Positions 27,073 through 39,306 of a stretch of 64,000 nt of DNA are shown here, piece after piece. Position 1 is the first letter of the stretch. Each line of letters starts with the position of its first letter. A model generated the notes under the pieces. The model was not told the DNA's origin. It saw only the letters and a list, made by a program, of their open reading frames with translations, and ran no database searches. The stretch covers positions 186,001-250,000 of the forward strand of contig VWZX01010570.1 in assembly GCA_013399015.1 (NCBI GenBank), read 5' to 3'. Origin of the DNA: Galbula dea (lineage: Eukaryota > Chordata > Aves > Piciformes > Galbulidae). The position numbers and the translations under genes were made by a program.

Positions 27073-30000
27073 TTTAGGGCATGTGAGACATCTTTGTCAT
27101 GTTCAGCACTGTGTGCCAGAAGCTGGGCTGTCACTGGTGGGGAGTGGTGCAGCATCCTGAGCATGGGCTGCCCAGACACGGGGAGCCTGTCCTCTCCATC
27201 CTGCCTGCAGCTGGGCCTGTGCCATTCCTGCTTCAGGTGCCACAGATCCGGAAATACAGCTCTGGAGAGCTGCACTTTTTGAAGGATGAAAATTGCTATG
27301 GGATCAATCCCATTACAAGGGGCTTTTTAAATAGCTTCTATCATACACAATGCTCTGGATGACAGAGAGAGCAGATCTGAAAGCAGTACTGGTTCTTACT
27401 TTAGTAAAAACTAAGATGTCAGACCTTCCATAATGGAAGCTAATCATTACCCAGCAAAGCAGGATGCTCAGAGGCTGGGTTTTCATTTTTAGCTTTGGTG
27501 TAATGTTCCTGAAAGCTAATAGCATCTATAATGTTGTTGCTGTTTTGTTTTCCTGTATGAAATAAAGCAGAAAATAGAATTGCTGTATGTAGGAGGCAGG
27601 TATGTTGACTTTGGTGTAACAAGCAATGTGCTGCAGTAAGAAAAGACTGCCACAGTAAGCCTGCAGTCCCCAAGAAAGCCAGAATTTAATCATATGGCTA
27701 ACCACTTGTGTTCTTTAAAAGGCAAGGCATCACCTCAGTGTCTGAGCATTACGTGATTTTGGAGGCAGGAATCCAAATGATCAATCCAGTCTCTCTCACT
27801 CCTTCCAGCACATAGAGCAGTAAAACTCTGCATACTCTAAATTTAGGCAAAGCTGAGGATAGCCCTTGACAAACAGACCCCACACCATAGTCTAGGCTGC
27901 ACAAAGGGGCTGGTGACTGCTGTCTACCTTCTCCTCATCACAGGCATGTTGTCTGACCCCATCAGCAGGCACTCAGGCAGCTGGAGGCAACTGGCTGCAG
28001 CTCTGCAGAGCACTGGTCCCAGTGTCCAGGTTGCTAGCTTGCTAGCACTGCTGGGCTGCACCAGTTGTCCTTATCCCTGAGCTCCTCACCAGTTTCCTGT
28101 CGCAGTGGAGGGACCATGGCAGCAGGCTGCAGCTTCTGTATTTAACATAGAGCACCACAGTATGCTACTGACACACTGGATTGTCTTGTTTCCCAACAAG
28201 CACTGTCCTTTCCCACCAGGATGTCACCTGCTTGGTACAGTTGACTAGGAGAGAATGTATGCAGCTACGGTGGTGAAACTGATTAGCAGCTCTTACAGAT
28301 TTTACAATACACAGAGCAGCACAAGTCATGGAAGGAGGTGGGGGTATTGGATCTGCCTGGTTTCTAAGGGCTCTGAGCAATCATCGCTCGCATGGTGAGA
28401 TGCCACGGTGAGACAGGCTGAAGAGACAGGAGCACAAAGCGGGGAAGGGGGCCACAGCAGGAACAGGAGACATGAAACTGGGGTCCTGGTTTGAGCAGAG
28501 GAGAGCAAGCGATACAAGAGGAGAGGGAGGATATAGCATTAGGGCCTGATAGAGGAAAGGGGAAAACAGCTTCTTGAGAAAAGTTTAGCAGCTCCAATGT
28601 AATATCAGATCTCTTTATTTTATTTTACTTCTAGAAAGATGAGTTCAATCTCATGCTGTTAAAGAGCAGATCCCACACTTAGGACTTGCCCTGGAAAATC
28701 ACTCCAGCCCTAACACTCAGCTAAACTCAGGTTGATGCTCTCTGGCTGCACTACCCATTTCATAGCTTGCCCCTTTCAGTAGAAGCTGTGTTATTGTCAG
28801 TTGAGGTACCAAACCCAGGGCTGTCACAGAGGAAGAAACCCATCTTTGAAGATCACACTCTCTTCAGTTTTGTGGATAAAAGCCAGGACTTTGAATACAG
28901 GAACATACCTGGAAGTACTTTTTTTTGTGCCAGACAAACCTCACTTCTGATAAGGTTATTAGAAGCTTTTACATGCTAATTTAGCATCAACTTTTGTCTC
29001 TCAGAAATCACATAGATGGGAGGGCAGCTGGTAGTTGTACAGATCCTGGCTCTCCCAGAGGAGTGCTGGGATACCAAAGATGCAGGGCATGCAGTGGGGC
29101 TCACAGCACTTTGCTAGCCACCTCCTTCTGTGTGCCACCACTGCTGGCTTTGCTTCGAGCCACAGAATTGCAACAGTTCTGCAAAGCTCTCCCTACAGCA
29201 GAGCTGAGCAAAGCAGAGGCCAACTGGGCTCTCACCTGGTGAAAATGACAGAGGCTAAAGTGCTATGAATGTTAATAAAGTTAATATTCTAAAAATCTAC
29301 TGCAATTATTTTGAGGTTGTGATCAAAACAGATACTGAACAACTGTATCCACTTGATTAATAGCAAACACTGACTACAGAAACAGGCACTAATAGTAATC
29401 TTCCTTTACTGTGTCAAATGCACATAATTATTCATCACAGATACTATTTATATACTCACGTACTGCTAAGTGAAAGAATGCTTTCATCCTGGTTTTATCT
29501 TTTCTAGATTAAATCACAGTTTTTGTATTTCCTCCAGTCAGCAGCTCAGCCCCACAATTTTCTCTCCAAATGACAGCCAATCCTTTTAAGCACATGGAAT
29601 TATTTTTTCCAGGTGGTGGTTCAGTTGGAATGAAATGTTACTTTTTCATATTGCTCAGCAATACAGCTGTAGCACACAGAGAAAGATGAGAACTTTAACA
29701 CTCTAACTATCTTGAAAAACAGGACTTAAGCAGAAGACTGTTTAAATTCAGTGTTAGCTATTCCAAGTGAGCACTGGCACCCAGCACCCCTTTTTCCTCA
29801 TGTGAAGATGTAGTGCGCGTGGGGAGGAAGGAGAACCCAAGGCACCACAGACACTGACAGATAATGGCTGCACATCGAGGTGACAGCACTCATGTGCCAA
29901 AGGCTGGAAAGGGTCTCCAGGGCTCACCCAACCAGCCTAAGACACGCTCGGGCTCCAAAATCAAATCAGCACTTGAAGCCTGGATTTTTATTGTTATTTT

Positions 30001-31178
30001 TCATCTCTTAGTGGTTTCATTTCCCAGGAGGTGGTGCAGGACACAGTTACCTCCATCCCCCTTGCACCAGCCAAGGCTCTGGTTTCCCAGTGAGTAGAGC
30101 AAGGTCCCCAGCTGGCAGGGAAAGACCGGCTTCTCCCTCACAGGAGAAAATACTGAGAGGAGATACGAGGGGAAGGCGAGGGATGTCTCTCATACTAACG
30201 AGGACACTGTTGGTGCTTGGCACTCACTTCACTGCCTGTAAGCCTAAGCATACACACAAACTGCTGTCTGGCTACAACGATAAAATGCCCTTTGATCCAA
30301 CTGAGACTTCCCTACCCTAGTATTAAACCGGATCATTATTTCCCATGAAATCATTCCCTTTCCTTTCCTTTGTCCATATAGGGTCTGTTAAAAACTAACA
30401 TTAATGTGAAAAACAGAGGACAGTCAAATTAATCTCTACCAATAATTACAGAGGATCATTGCATCAAGTTCAGCAGAAGCAGCCAAATGCTGAGGTTCTA
30501 TGCTGAGTGAAACTTGCACAGATGGGTAAAAGATAAAAAATCTAAGATATTTCTTTGATAAATGTAAAGCAAATAGCTCAGGTATTTTCATCTGGCAGGA
30601 AGTGCACGTACTGAAGCACCGACGTTTGACAAACATCAAACTGGTAGCAAACAGGAAAAGCACCTTACTGGAGATGAAGGCAAAATAAAGCTATGCTTAC
30701 GATTACTGGCCCTTACCTGAGATGTTGCTTAGCCTAACAGTGGAACAACAGTGCCTCCCAACGACCAAAAGTACAACAGTAGAACTCTTTTAGGTTCATG
30801 TATTGGTCAGTATCTCATTTTGCTTGTCTCTGATAGCTTATGTATTATTTTGACCACAACATCTCAGTGGGTCTGTCTGCCAAGAAAGCTTTAATGTTGA
30901 ACTTACAGATTAAAAGACTAGCATAGAGGTTCCTTGCCAGAACAGTCTGTTCAAAATTTATAAGCAAAACCCCTTCATGACAGCAAGATCTGAAACACAG
31001 CTGTCTGAGACCCCAAAGATCCCTGGAAACACAGTGCTGGAAGTTTCCCCCTTATTGCAGTCATGTCTATATGTAATGTATCAGCTAAGCATCTAGGCAC
31101 TATTTTTCTTAACTGATCACAAAAATTATTCACCAAGTAAAATTAACATTTTCCCTCTTCTCTGCTATCCCAAAACAG

Positions 31179-31741
31179 GTCCTGATTGTTTCAGTTCCAA
31201 GAATCTTGCACTGCAAGCCCAGAAAAAGATCCTCAGTAAAATGGCAAGCAAAACTATGGCTAACATGCTAATCGATGACACAAGCAGTGAAATCTTTGAT
31301 GAGCTGTATAAAGTGACAAAGGAACACACAAGAAACAAAAAGGAAGCACATAAAATTATGAAAGACCTGATTAAAGTGGCAATAAAAATCGGGATCCTCT
31401 ACCGAAATAATCAGTTCAACCAAGAAGAGCTGGAAATCGTAGACAAGTTCAGGAAGAAGCTGAACCAAACAGCCATGACAATTGTCAGTTTCTATGAAGT
31501 AGAATACACTTTTGACAGAAATGTTCTTGCAGAACTTCTGAATGAATGTAAAGAACTTGTGCATGAACTAGTTGATCGACACCTGACACCGAGATCCCAC
31601 GGGCGCATCAACCACGTCTTCAACCACTTTGCGGATGTGGAATTTCTAACTGCCCTGTACAGTCTTGATGGGGATTGTCGCCCGTACCTCAAAAAGATCT
31701 GCGATGGCATCAACAAACTACTTGATGAGAAGGTTCTTTGA
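31179..31741 (+). CDS. TNFAIP8L3: TNFAIP8-like protein 3 (TIPE3), last coding exon; gene partial in this window
   Basis: TIPE3 belongs to the TNFAIP8 family, whose helical TH domain forms a hydrophobic cavity that holds lipid tails. TIPE3 shuttles PIP2 and PIP3 and promotes PI3K-AKT signalling at the membrane (family knowledge). A canonical acceptor (CCCAAAACAG) precedes the exon, which then reads in one frame for 186 codons to a TGA. The first residues (CFSSKNLALQAQKKILSKM) match the family's conserved start, and the whole TH domain follows, with LIDDTSSEIFDELYKVTKEH, KKEAHKIMKDLIKVAIKIGI, FYEVEYTFDRNVL, SHGRINHVFNHFADVEF and the C-terminal INKLLDEKVL. Similarity is clearly higher to TNFAIP8L3 than to TNFAIP8, L1 or L2 as recalled. 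The frame enters at phase 1, so an upstream exon supplies the start; none is visible. An in-frame ATG at 31241 replaces an Ile of the human protein and could start a shorter form. The gene is convergent with AP4E1. Confidence 0.95.
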
Positions 31742-34700
31742 AACTATGCTCCAGACCAAGAAACCAACCAAAAACTTCTCTCTAGAACCAGCCACCTTTC
31801 ATGAGCCATGGCGAGCAAGCAAGCTTCCTTCCCACCAATCTCTTCCTGCAGCCTTCAGCAGGGGCCAAGAAGTGCTCACCAGGCTCATGATGAAGTGGAA
31901 AACTTAAATCAGAAAGCTAACAATTTTAATGTTTTGTTCAGATAATTCAGTCTTTTCTAAGGAATGGATTGAACAAGACTGCTGATATATGTTGTTCAGA
32001 AACAGATTGCTATACACCATCATCTTCTAGCTTTGTGCTCAAGGCTGAACATGTGAAAAGAAAGTCAAATGAAATGCATGGTCATGCAAATATAGAGAGG
32101 TGAAGGCAAAAAGAGCAATGCATGGAATTTACCCCCAGACCCTTGGTGCGTACGTGTTTAGTATTGCCACGCTAACTGGAAAAGCTTAGCCAGAAAGTAG
32201 GGCTGTAATGGATTAAGCTCACTTCTTTCAACAGGACCAGGAATCAGTATGAAAGGGCATCTCTGATATTACCTGGTATCTAAGTCTAATTAGGGGAATA
32301 ACAAATAACACAAACTGAATGGAAGTGGGAGAAAATTTAAAGAACTCTACAAAGCAATATTTTCATTAGAGAGTTTTGGGTTGTAGCTACTAATAACAGA
32401 GGGAGGATTTCATTTTAATTTGGAAAAGCAGCTTAGTGCTTCAAGCTCTAATGAGAAAACTAGATAAAGAAGTTCACGGTTTCCCCACACTCAGGGTTTA
32501 TGTATTTGGTAATATCAGATGAGTTTAGGCTGAAGGTTGTGCTGCTCTTTGTGCTCTTACTGTTTTGTCTGACAGAACAAAATATTCCTGGTGAAAATTC
32601 CAAAATTGCACTTGTGAAGAGATGCACAACTAAGACACCAACAGAGAAACAAAGCAACATTTACATCCCTTAAACCTGAAAATAGTCAGCCTAGACAAAA
32701 CTGTTCAACGTGTCCATGATGTTAATTTGTGCCTGCTGCAAAAAACAGAGGTGTGATAAAAAGGAACCCCATCAACTATGCTTGCAGTGCCAGCCAAGTG
32801 TCACATACCCACAGAACTCTTAAGAGAGCAGTCATAGTGACTGGACAGCTTCATAAATGATTTGTTGTTCAGAATGCTTTCAGTAACATTTTATTTTTCT
32901 GTTTTTAAAACTAAATACACTGATGTCTTCAAACTGAAAACATTTTGCAAAGAAATACTAACTTCTGTACCATTTTGCTAGGATTAAGGGAGAACGGGAG
33001 CAGAGCAGATAGAGCAGCTTGCTACTTACAGAATCTTGCAGCTGGATAGGTGCTGACTGGCCAGACAAAGATTTTCTTCAGAAAGAAAATATATTTGAAA
33101 GCCATTCCTCTCTAAGGAAAACTTCCAGTGTTGATCACTCATCACTTAGGATTAAGAAAAAAAGTGTTTCTCATTAAAACTCTTCAATGTTATGGTGGTA
33201 AACTGTTCAAAATTTTATTTTTCTTCTGTCTTTCCTCACTCCAGAATAACTGTATTTTATCTCTTGCAACAACAGTTTTGACTATCACACATTACACACA
33301 CCTTCATACAGTTGAGAATCACAAAATACACATACCCAGATCATGTATTCACTTGGGCTGTGCAAGACAGAATTTTATATGCTCCCAAGAGAACTCATTT
33401 TGGAGCATAGTAAAAATGGCAGCATAAGACATTAGCAGAGTAGTTTGCAATGATGTAAATTTTCCTCACATATTACCTTTAAGCATAAAAAGTATATTTA
33501 GTAGCAATGAAGGTGAATAATTCCTTTGCAACACAACAGCAATGAAATACTACCATCTGGAGTTGCAAGTTTAGCCATTTGCAGAGCCATATTTACATGC
33601 ACCGTTAGCTGCATATTTTCCAAGCTCGTACTTGTCAGTTGCTGCTTTTGAACAGTATTTATTGTATCCAACTCTCCTGTCCCAGTGCACAGGTCAGATT
33701 TTGTGTGTTTGTTTCACTTGTAGCAAACAAATTTAAGTTCTTAAAGCCAGAAAGATTATTCAACACATCCAAAGGAAAGGGATATCCTGTATCTGTGGCT
33801 TTTTTTGTGTGTTTCAAGTATCAATATTCAGGTTCTGGTATTTTAAGACACACCAGCTGAACATCTGTTTTATTTATAAATCTGAGTAGCCTTAAGGAAA
33901 GAGAATGTTTTCAAGTATTTCTCATACTTGCATATCCTGTATATTCATTGATTACTTTTGTACTTGTAGCTTGGTATGTAATAGCATTGCTAAAATGTGG
34001 GCAATGTTCAGGTCACCTTAAGTATATGATGTATTATCACATTTGTGGATTAAAAATGTGTGATGACTGCACTTTGTTTCCTTATGATTTATTTATTTTA
34101 CCATCCGATGTAACTGAAATTAAACAATAAGAGGAATTTGTGCAATCTAAGTTTTATCATCTTCGGCTTCTCCAACCTTAATGTTCTTTGATGACCAGAT
34201 TTTGTGAAGGTAGGAGGTAGGTGGATGGACAGTTTAAGGCTTTCAAAGAAAACTAGGAATCCACACATGCAACACCTACATGTGTCAAAAGCAAATGCTA
34301 TTTCTGTTTTTTCCACGAAGTTCTCAAGCACTTGAGCTAACAAAGGATGCTAACTCGATGTGTTTAGTAGTACTATTCAGTCACCAGGCTCAGAAACTCC
34401 CTCACAAGCCCTGGGGGGAAAAGGCAAAACCTGCTTGCCTTCAGGTGCCAGACTCTCCACAGGCTCAGCCTGAGTGGTGCCTAGAAGATACACAGGCAGC
34501 CTGTGTCACGGCCAGAGCAGATGTAAGATGCTAAGATCTAGCTCTCTACCAGAGAGTCTTTCATGATATATTTAAATCACATTTAGCTAAACTGAGGTAA
34601 GGTAGACAGAAGACACCTCCCTGACAGATTTCAAATCCCTACCCTAACCATGGAGATGCTGGAACCTACCAGAATGTTTTAACAGCAAGCATATATTCTT

Positions 34701-35893
34701 CTATCCTTATTCCCAGAAAAGGCAAACTGTTTTGGCTGAAAGAGCTCAGGACTTGCAAACAACTCACATGGCAATTATACTGTAAGCAATTAAAAACTGG
34801 CACAAAGATGACTATAAAAAACATAAAACAGTCTTTTAAAACAGAAAAGTTTAAAGCAATCTCCTTATGTGGTGTTTCAAGCCACACTGCTGATGAAATA
34901 TTGCTGCCAGGTTAATTTTATGAATCATATCATTGCTTCATCCCTGCCAACTTCATTACATAAAGCTAAACAGAAAAATGTTAATGTTCAAGAAACACTC
35001 AAGGGAATAACCACTTCTGGCACCCTAATGAAATTGTACACATACCACATCACACAATGCTCATCACACTGAGCATTAAATCTTATTTGTGTTAGAAAAA
35101 TATTGTCACAGAATAGCTGACCCTGAAGAGAACCAAGAGGTAAAGCACAACTAACTCTTCTAACAGCAACAGAAATGCAAAAGCAAGTCTTAACCAGATG
35201 ACTTAAGCTGGTATACTTCCATTTTTATGCACCTCAAAGCCAAAAATGACAATGCATGGTCTTATCTACACAGGAAAGATAATACAACTTTTTATGCTGA
35301 AAAACTACTAGTAGGGCTCTATAGGAGAAAACTACTTGTCCAACATTTAGAAACCATCAGTCAATGTTATTTATGAACTACTTGCAAGGACAGGAAAACC
35401 TCAATTTAGTGCCATCCGTTACACAAATGTACTCTCTCAGTCCTTACTGGAGGACAAGGAGTTGGGAAAACCTAGCAGAAAGTAACACAAGACAACAGGA
35501 GATCTGATCTATGTTCAGGAAAATGCACTGCATCATACTGCCATGTTGCATTTCCATCAGTTTTCCTACCAAAGTGTTTGTTTCATAAAAAATATCTGAA
35601 AATAGTTTGGGTAAGAGAGGAGAACCTGATAAAACAGTTGAAATACGGATTCAATGCAACTGCTTATCTGTTGACTCCAGAATGTTCAGAACTCCAAGTT
35701 GCCCAGAGCACAGAGCAGTAAAACACTGGCACCTCCCTGGTACCTAGGGTTTTGGTCCAAAACATTGTTAACCTGCCACTTCAGAAAGGCCAGTAGATAG
35801 TTTGACTGGCATCTGGTTGCCTCTTGAAAGTAAACTTTTTCATGGATTATGTGCTCTTTTCCTTCTAGCCTACTTCTACACACCTTACTGATG
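31742..35893. other. 3' UTR and flank of TNFAIP8L3
   Basis: No coding exon is seen. The first part must be the 3' UTR of TNFAIP8L3. No AATAAA was found close to the stop; ATTAAA hexamers near 34049 and 34119 are possible poly(A) signals, but the true end cannot be fixed from sequence alone. Confidence 0.5.
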
Positions 35894-36315
35894 ACTGGAG
35901 CATCTCTCTGACAAGGAAAGGCTGAGAGACCTGGAGCTGTTTAGCCTAGAGAAGACTGACAGAGGATTTTATCAATACCAACTATCTGACCAGTATCTAA
36001 AGGGCACATGTCAAGAGGATGAGGTCAGACTCTTTTCAGTGGTGCCGAGTGAAAGGACAAGGGGGAATGGGCACAAATTTGAACTCTGGTTTCACCTAAA
36101 CATGAGAAAGATCTTTCCTTTGAGGGTGATGGAGCACTGGACCAGGCTGCCCAGAGAGGCTGGGGAGTGTCCTCTGAAGAGATTCAAAACCTGCCTGGAT
36201 GTGTTCCTGTGCAACCTGCTCTAGGTGAACCTGCTTTAAGCAGGGGTGTTGGGACTAGATGATCCCCAAAGGTCCCTTCCAACCTCCACCATTTTGTGAT
36301 GCTGTAATTCTGTGT
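35894..36315 (+). repeat. CR1 LINE fragment (about 420 bp)
   Basis: Plus-oriented CR1 3' part. It carries CATCTCTCTGACAAGGAAAG, GGACCAGGCTGCCCAGAGAG, GGTCCCTTCCAACCTCCACC and the end GTGATGCTGTAATTCTGTG. It is related to the copy at 16710-17348. Confidence 0.94.
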
Positions 36316-39145
36316 TTTTCCCTTCCCTGAAAACAGGTTACTCCTTCAAGATCTAGTAAGTCACAAAGAAAAGTAAGTAGGAACACCACAGAAGAGAGAT
36401 ACTTGCTAAAGGATTTTTCAGTACATAACTAGGTGAAAGAACATTCCTTTATATAATTATTCATGCAGCTGTGTTTCATTTGAGAGACAACTGGATGATG
36501 GATCAAGATCAGAGGGATTCCCAGCACTGAATTGCTGAGGTTCTCAAGATCCTAAGCTCCTCATATCAGCTAGAACTGCAGTGTAGCATGCGCTCTTGTT
36601 ACACACCAAAAGCCACACCATACAACACCCTCATGACTTGGATCAGCTCCGCAGCCTTCAACTCAGCAATGACATCAAACTTCCCAAACTCCCAACTCCT
36701 TTCCAATTCTATAGCAAATGGTGTTTTATGATAGCATTGAACTTAAATAAAAAAAGCTATTGCTGTCAAGTATGAATCACAAGAGACCCTAAAGCCTCCT
36801 GTGATTCCTAAAACCAAATGGCACAATCAAGCAGTATTTCAAAAGAGTATTGGATAACATGAGCTGGCACACAGAAGGCTGTTTAGAAGATCTAAAGTGT
36901 ATTCCTTCACTCTTTTTATACCTCCAGCTGAGATGCAGGACATTTAAATCACCAATGGATACACAACTTTTGCAATGTTACAGTCTTCATCACTGTTCAG
37001 ATGCAAGGAGAAACAATTGAAATAGAACCTAGTTCTTAAAATGCAGAAACACTGCTGCATGTGGTAGGACAGAATACTTAACAGCATCAAGCTTATTTAC
37101 TTTTTTAAAATGAAAATTAATTTTATTAAACTGTAAGAAATGCAAAGATGGTGACAGATGAAGAAAAATATCTGCTGGGCAATCTAAAATTAAAGACTGG
37201 CACAGGTACAATTCCCTGCAAACTCCTTTATGTGATGCTACCATAAAGCTCTTCAAATACACATACTGACAGCTTAACAAACGCTACTCATGTGGAGAAA
37301 AAGGTTACAAACAACAGTCCATGAACAGTAGAAGGCATTACTGTCTTTTGCTGTTCTTTCTGAACACTGGGACATTGAACATCTTATGGCTGAAATGGTT
37401 TAAATGCAAAGGCCACAAAGAGATACTTCTATTATAGTTTGTATGATTACAAAAGTCCAATTGCACAACACAAGTCTGATTTACCAGAAGGGAAATAGTT
37501 TGCTGAAAATTATTCCACCATAAATCAGTTTCCATTTATACAAACTGTCTCAAAGTGTCAAGTAAACATTACAGTATGCAGAACATTAAGTATATTTACA
37601 GGTTCAGTGCACTTTGAATTCCTCAGTAAGAGGCTACTGAAACAGCAATGAAAAAGATTTGCTTATATTACCAGACTTGTGGTAGCACTAGTGGCTTGAC
37701 TTAAAAAATAACAACAAATAAGATACAAAAAAGAAATTCACAGCACATTAACATTCTTATCGTTTCATAAACATTTACCAAGACATTAGCAAAGCAAGGG
37801 AATACTTTTTTCCTTTACAATCAGTGCTTATCAGGCAAAAATCAGTAATGCTGAAACACAACAAGGAATTTCCTTGTCAATATTAAACACAAAGGGAGAG
37901 AAGTCTGCTGCAGAATCTATTTATTCCACGTCTGATGCACGTGCACAAACTCTGATGGCTTTAAATAAAAAATATGAGCAGTTATAAATAATATTAAACA
38001 AAGTTTTCATTTACCATCTAAATAAATTAAGATTGCTGGCTTCTGAAAACTCTGAGGTTATTTCAAGGAAGAGGAAGAGACTGTAGACACACACATTTAT
38101 CATATATGCTGCTCTGATTTAGATCTCTTACACCTCACTGCAGTTCCTAGCCATGCACACACCACATAGCCACATCTGTGCAAGTCAAAGGTTTGAAGTC
38201 ATACTGAGACTAAAAATAATTAGAAGTAAAATTAAATGAAAATATCCTCCATGTCAGCGTTTGTGGACAGAGATATTTGCCAGATTAAATTTACACAACT
38301 GGAGAGCGATGAACATGTCCTCAGCCAACTACCCCCAGCTTAGTCACCTCAGACTTGATCCACATGAAACTTATCTTTAGACATGCAAAATATCCACTGA
38401 TTGTCACAAACCCCTAAGGAAAGGGAACATGACTGAAATATTAGGCAGGAAGAACTACAGACAGGAGCTAACCTGACAGGCCTTTGATCATCCCCCAGGA
38501 GGTGCTTCCCTACAATTTCACATGCCTGCCTCCTATCAAAAGCCTCTTTAGATGTTACCACTTAAACGGTAAATATAGAAGACCATGGGAAGTGTGCTGC
38601 TCACTAAAAACCTTTTAACTATTTCCAAAATCCCCATTTGTTGCTACATGAGTTACTTTACACAATCATCAATCCAGGTCTTGTTGCCAGCAGTGCTTAA
38701 AAATAGGCTTAGAAAAATTATCAAAATAAAATTAGATGATCTCAGTAATGATTTAAGTCTGACCTCATAATGGAGATGTTTTCTTTCAATCTGTATTTAA
38801 TTAGTTGCTATGAGGAATAATTGTTGGCATCTATAAAAGCTGCATAATAAAAATAAATACTTTCAGTCATTTACAACAAATTAAGAAATACACACTTCAC
38901 TTAAACAGGTAACAACACTTTAATGGATTACTCATTAGTCACTGTACAGTCCTGAGCATGTTTTTGCAGGCATAATTTAGGTCATCATTCTTCCCCCACA
39001 AGTCCACATGACACACACCAGCAGGAAGAACACTCTTAAGACTTCTGAAAAGCAATGTCTTAACTTAGCTTTGGTAATTAAATGTGCAACTGTATAAATC
39101 TTTCCTTTTCACGCACCAAATAGACCGAGGCAGGCACTATTATTA
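36316..39145. other. Space between convergent genes; likely AP4E1 3' UTR in the right part
   Basis: No coding exon on either strand. On the minus strand, candidate poly(A) signals downstream of the AP4E1 stop are ATTAAA at 38919-38924, AATAAA at 37920-37925 and AATAAA at 37122-37127. The last sits in a U-rich context that resembles a 3' end. On the plus strand, AATAAA at 36746-36751 could serve a very long TNFAIP8L3 3' UTR, but this is weak. Confidence 0.4.
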
Positions 39146-39306
39146 TTATGATTCCTCCATCACCTTTTGGCACTGATAGAGCAAACCATCTGGAAGAGCA
39201 GGACAAGGCGATCTGAACCACAAAGCCAGCATCCCTGAGTGAGTACGACAGTGGAGCAAACAGGGCACAGACGGAAGTAGCTGGCACGCCAGTATTCCCT
39301 CATTAC
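39146..39306 (-). CDS. AP4E1: AP4E1 coding exon 21 (last), residues 1097-1149
   Basis: The exon follows the acceptor TTCTAAG. It encodes the end of the appendage domain, with LACQLLPSVPCLLHCR, LALWFRSPCPALPD and LLYQCQKVMEES before a TAA that is followed by a second in-frame TAA. Confidence 0.93.

Larger units (their letters stand above)
17349..31178. other. Long non-coding stretch, possible 5' intron of TNFAIP8L3
   Basis: About 13.8 kb without a recognisable exon, CpG island or large repeat. It holds a GATA tetranucleotide run (19389-19407), a long A tract (19779-19804), a G run (20448-20462) and a 16-bp tandem repeat (27030-27072). The next feature on the right is a coding exon that opens with a splice acceptor, so at least the right part must be intronic. 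No CYP19A1 or GLDN exon was recognised. Confidence 0.55.

Noticed and set aside
1..31178. CYP19A1 or GLDN exons expected from human synteny
   Set aside because: No recognisable protein blocks of either gene were found; they probably lie beyond the left edge.
31268..31716. Minus-strand frames of 74-98 codons
   Set aside because: They are antisense shadows of the strongly conserved TNFAIP8L3 exon.
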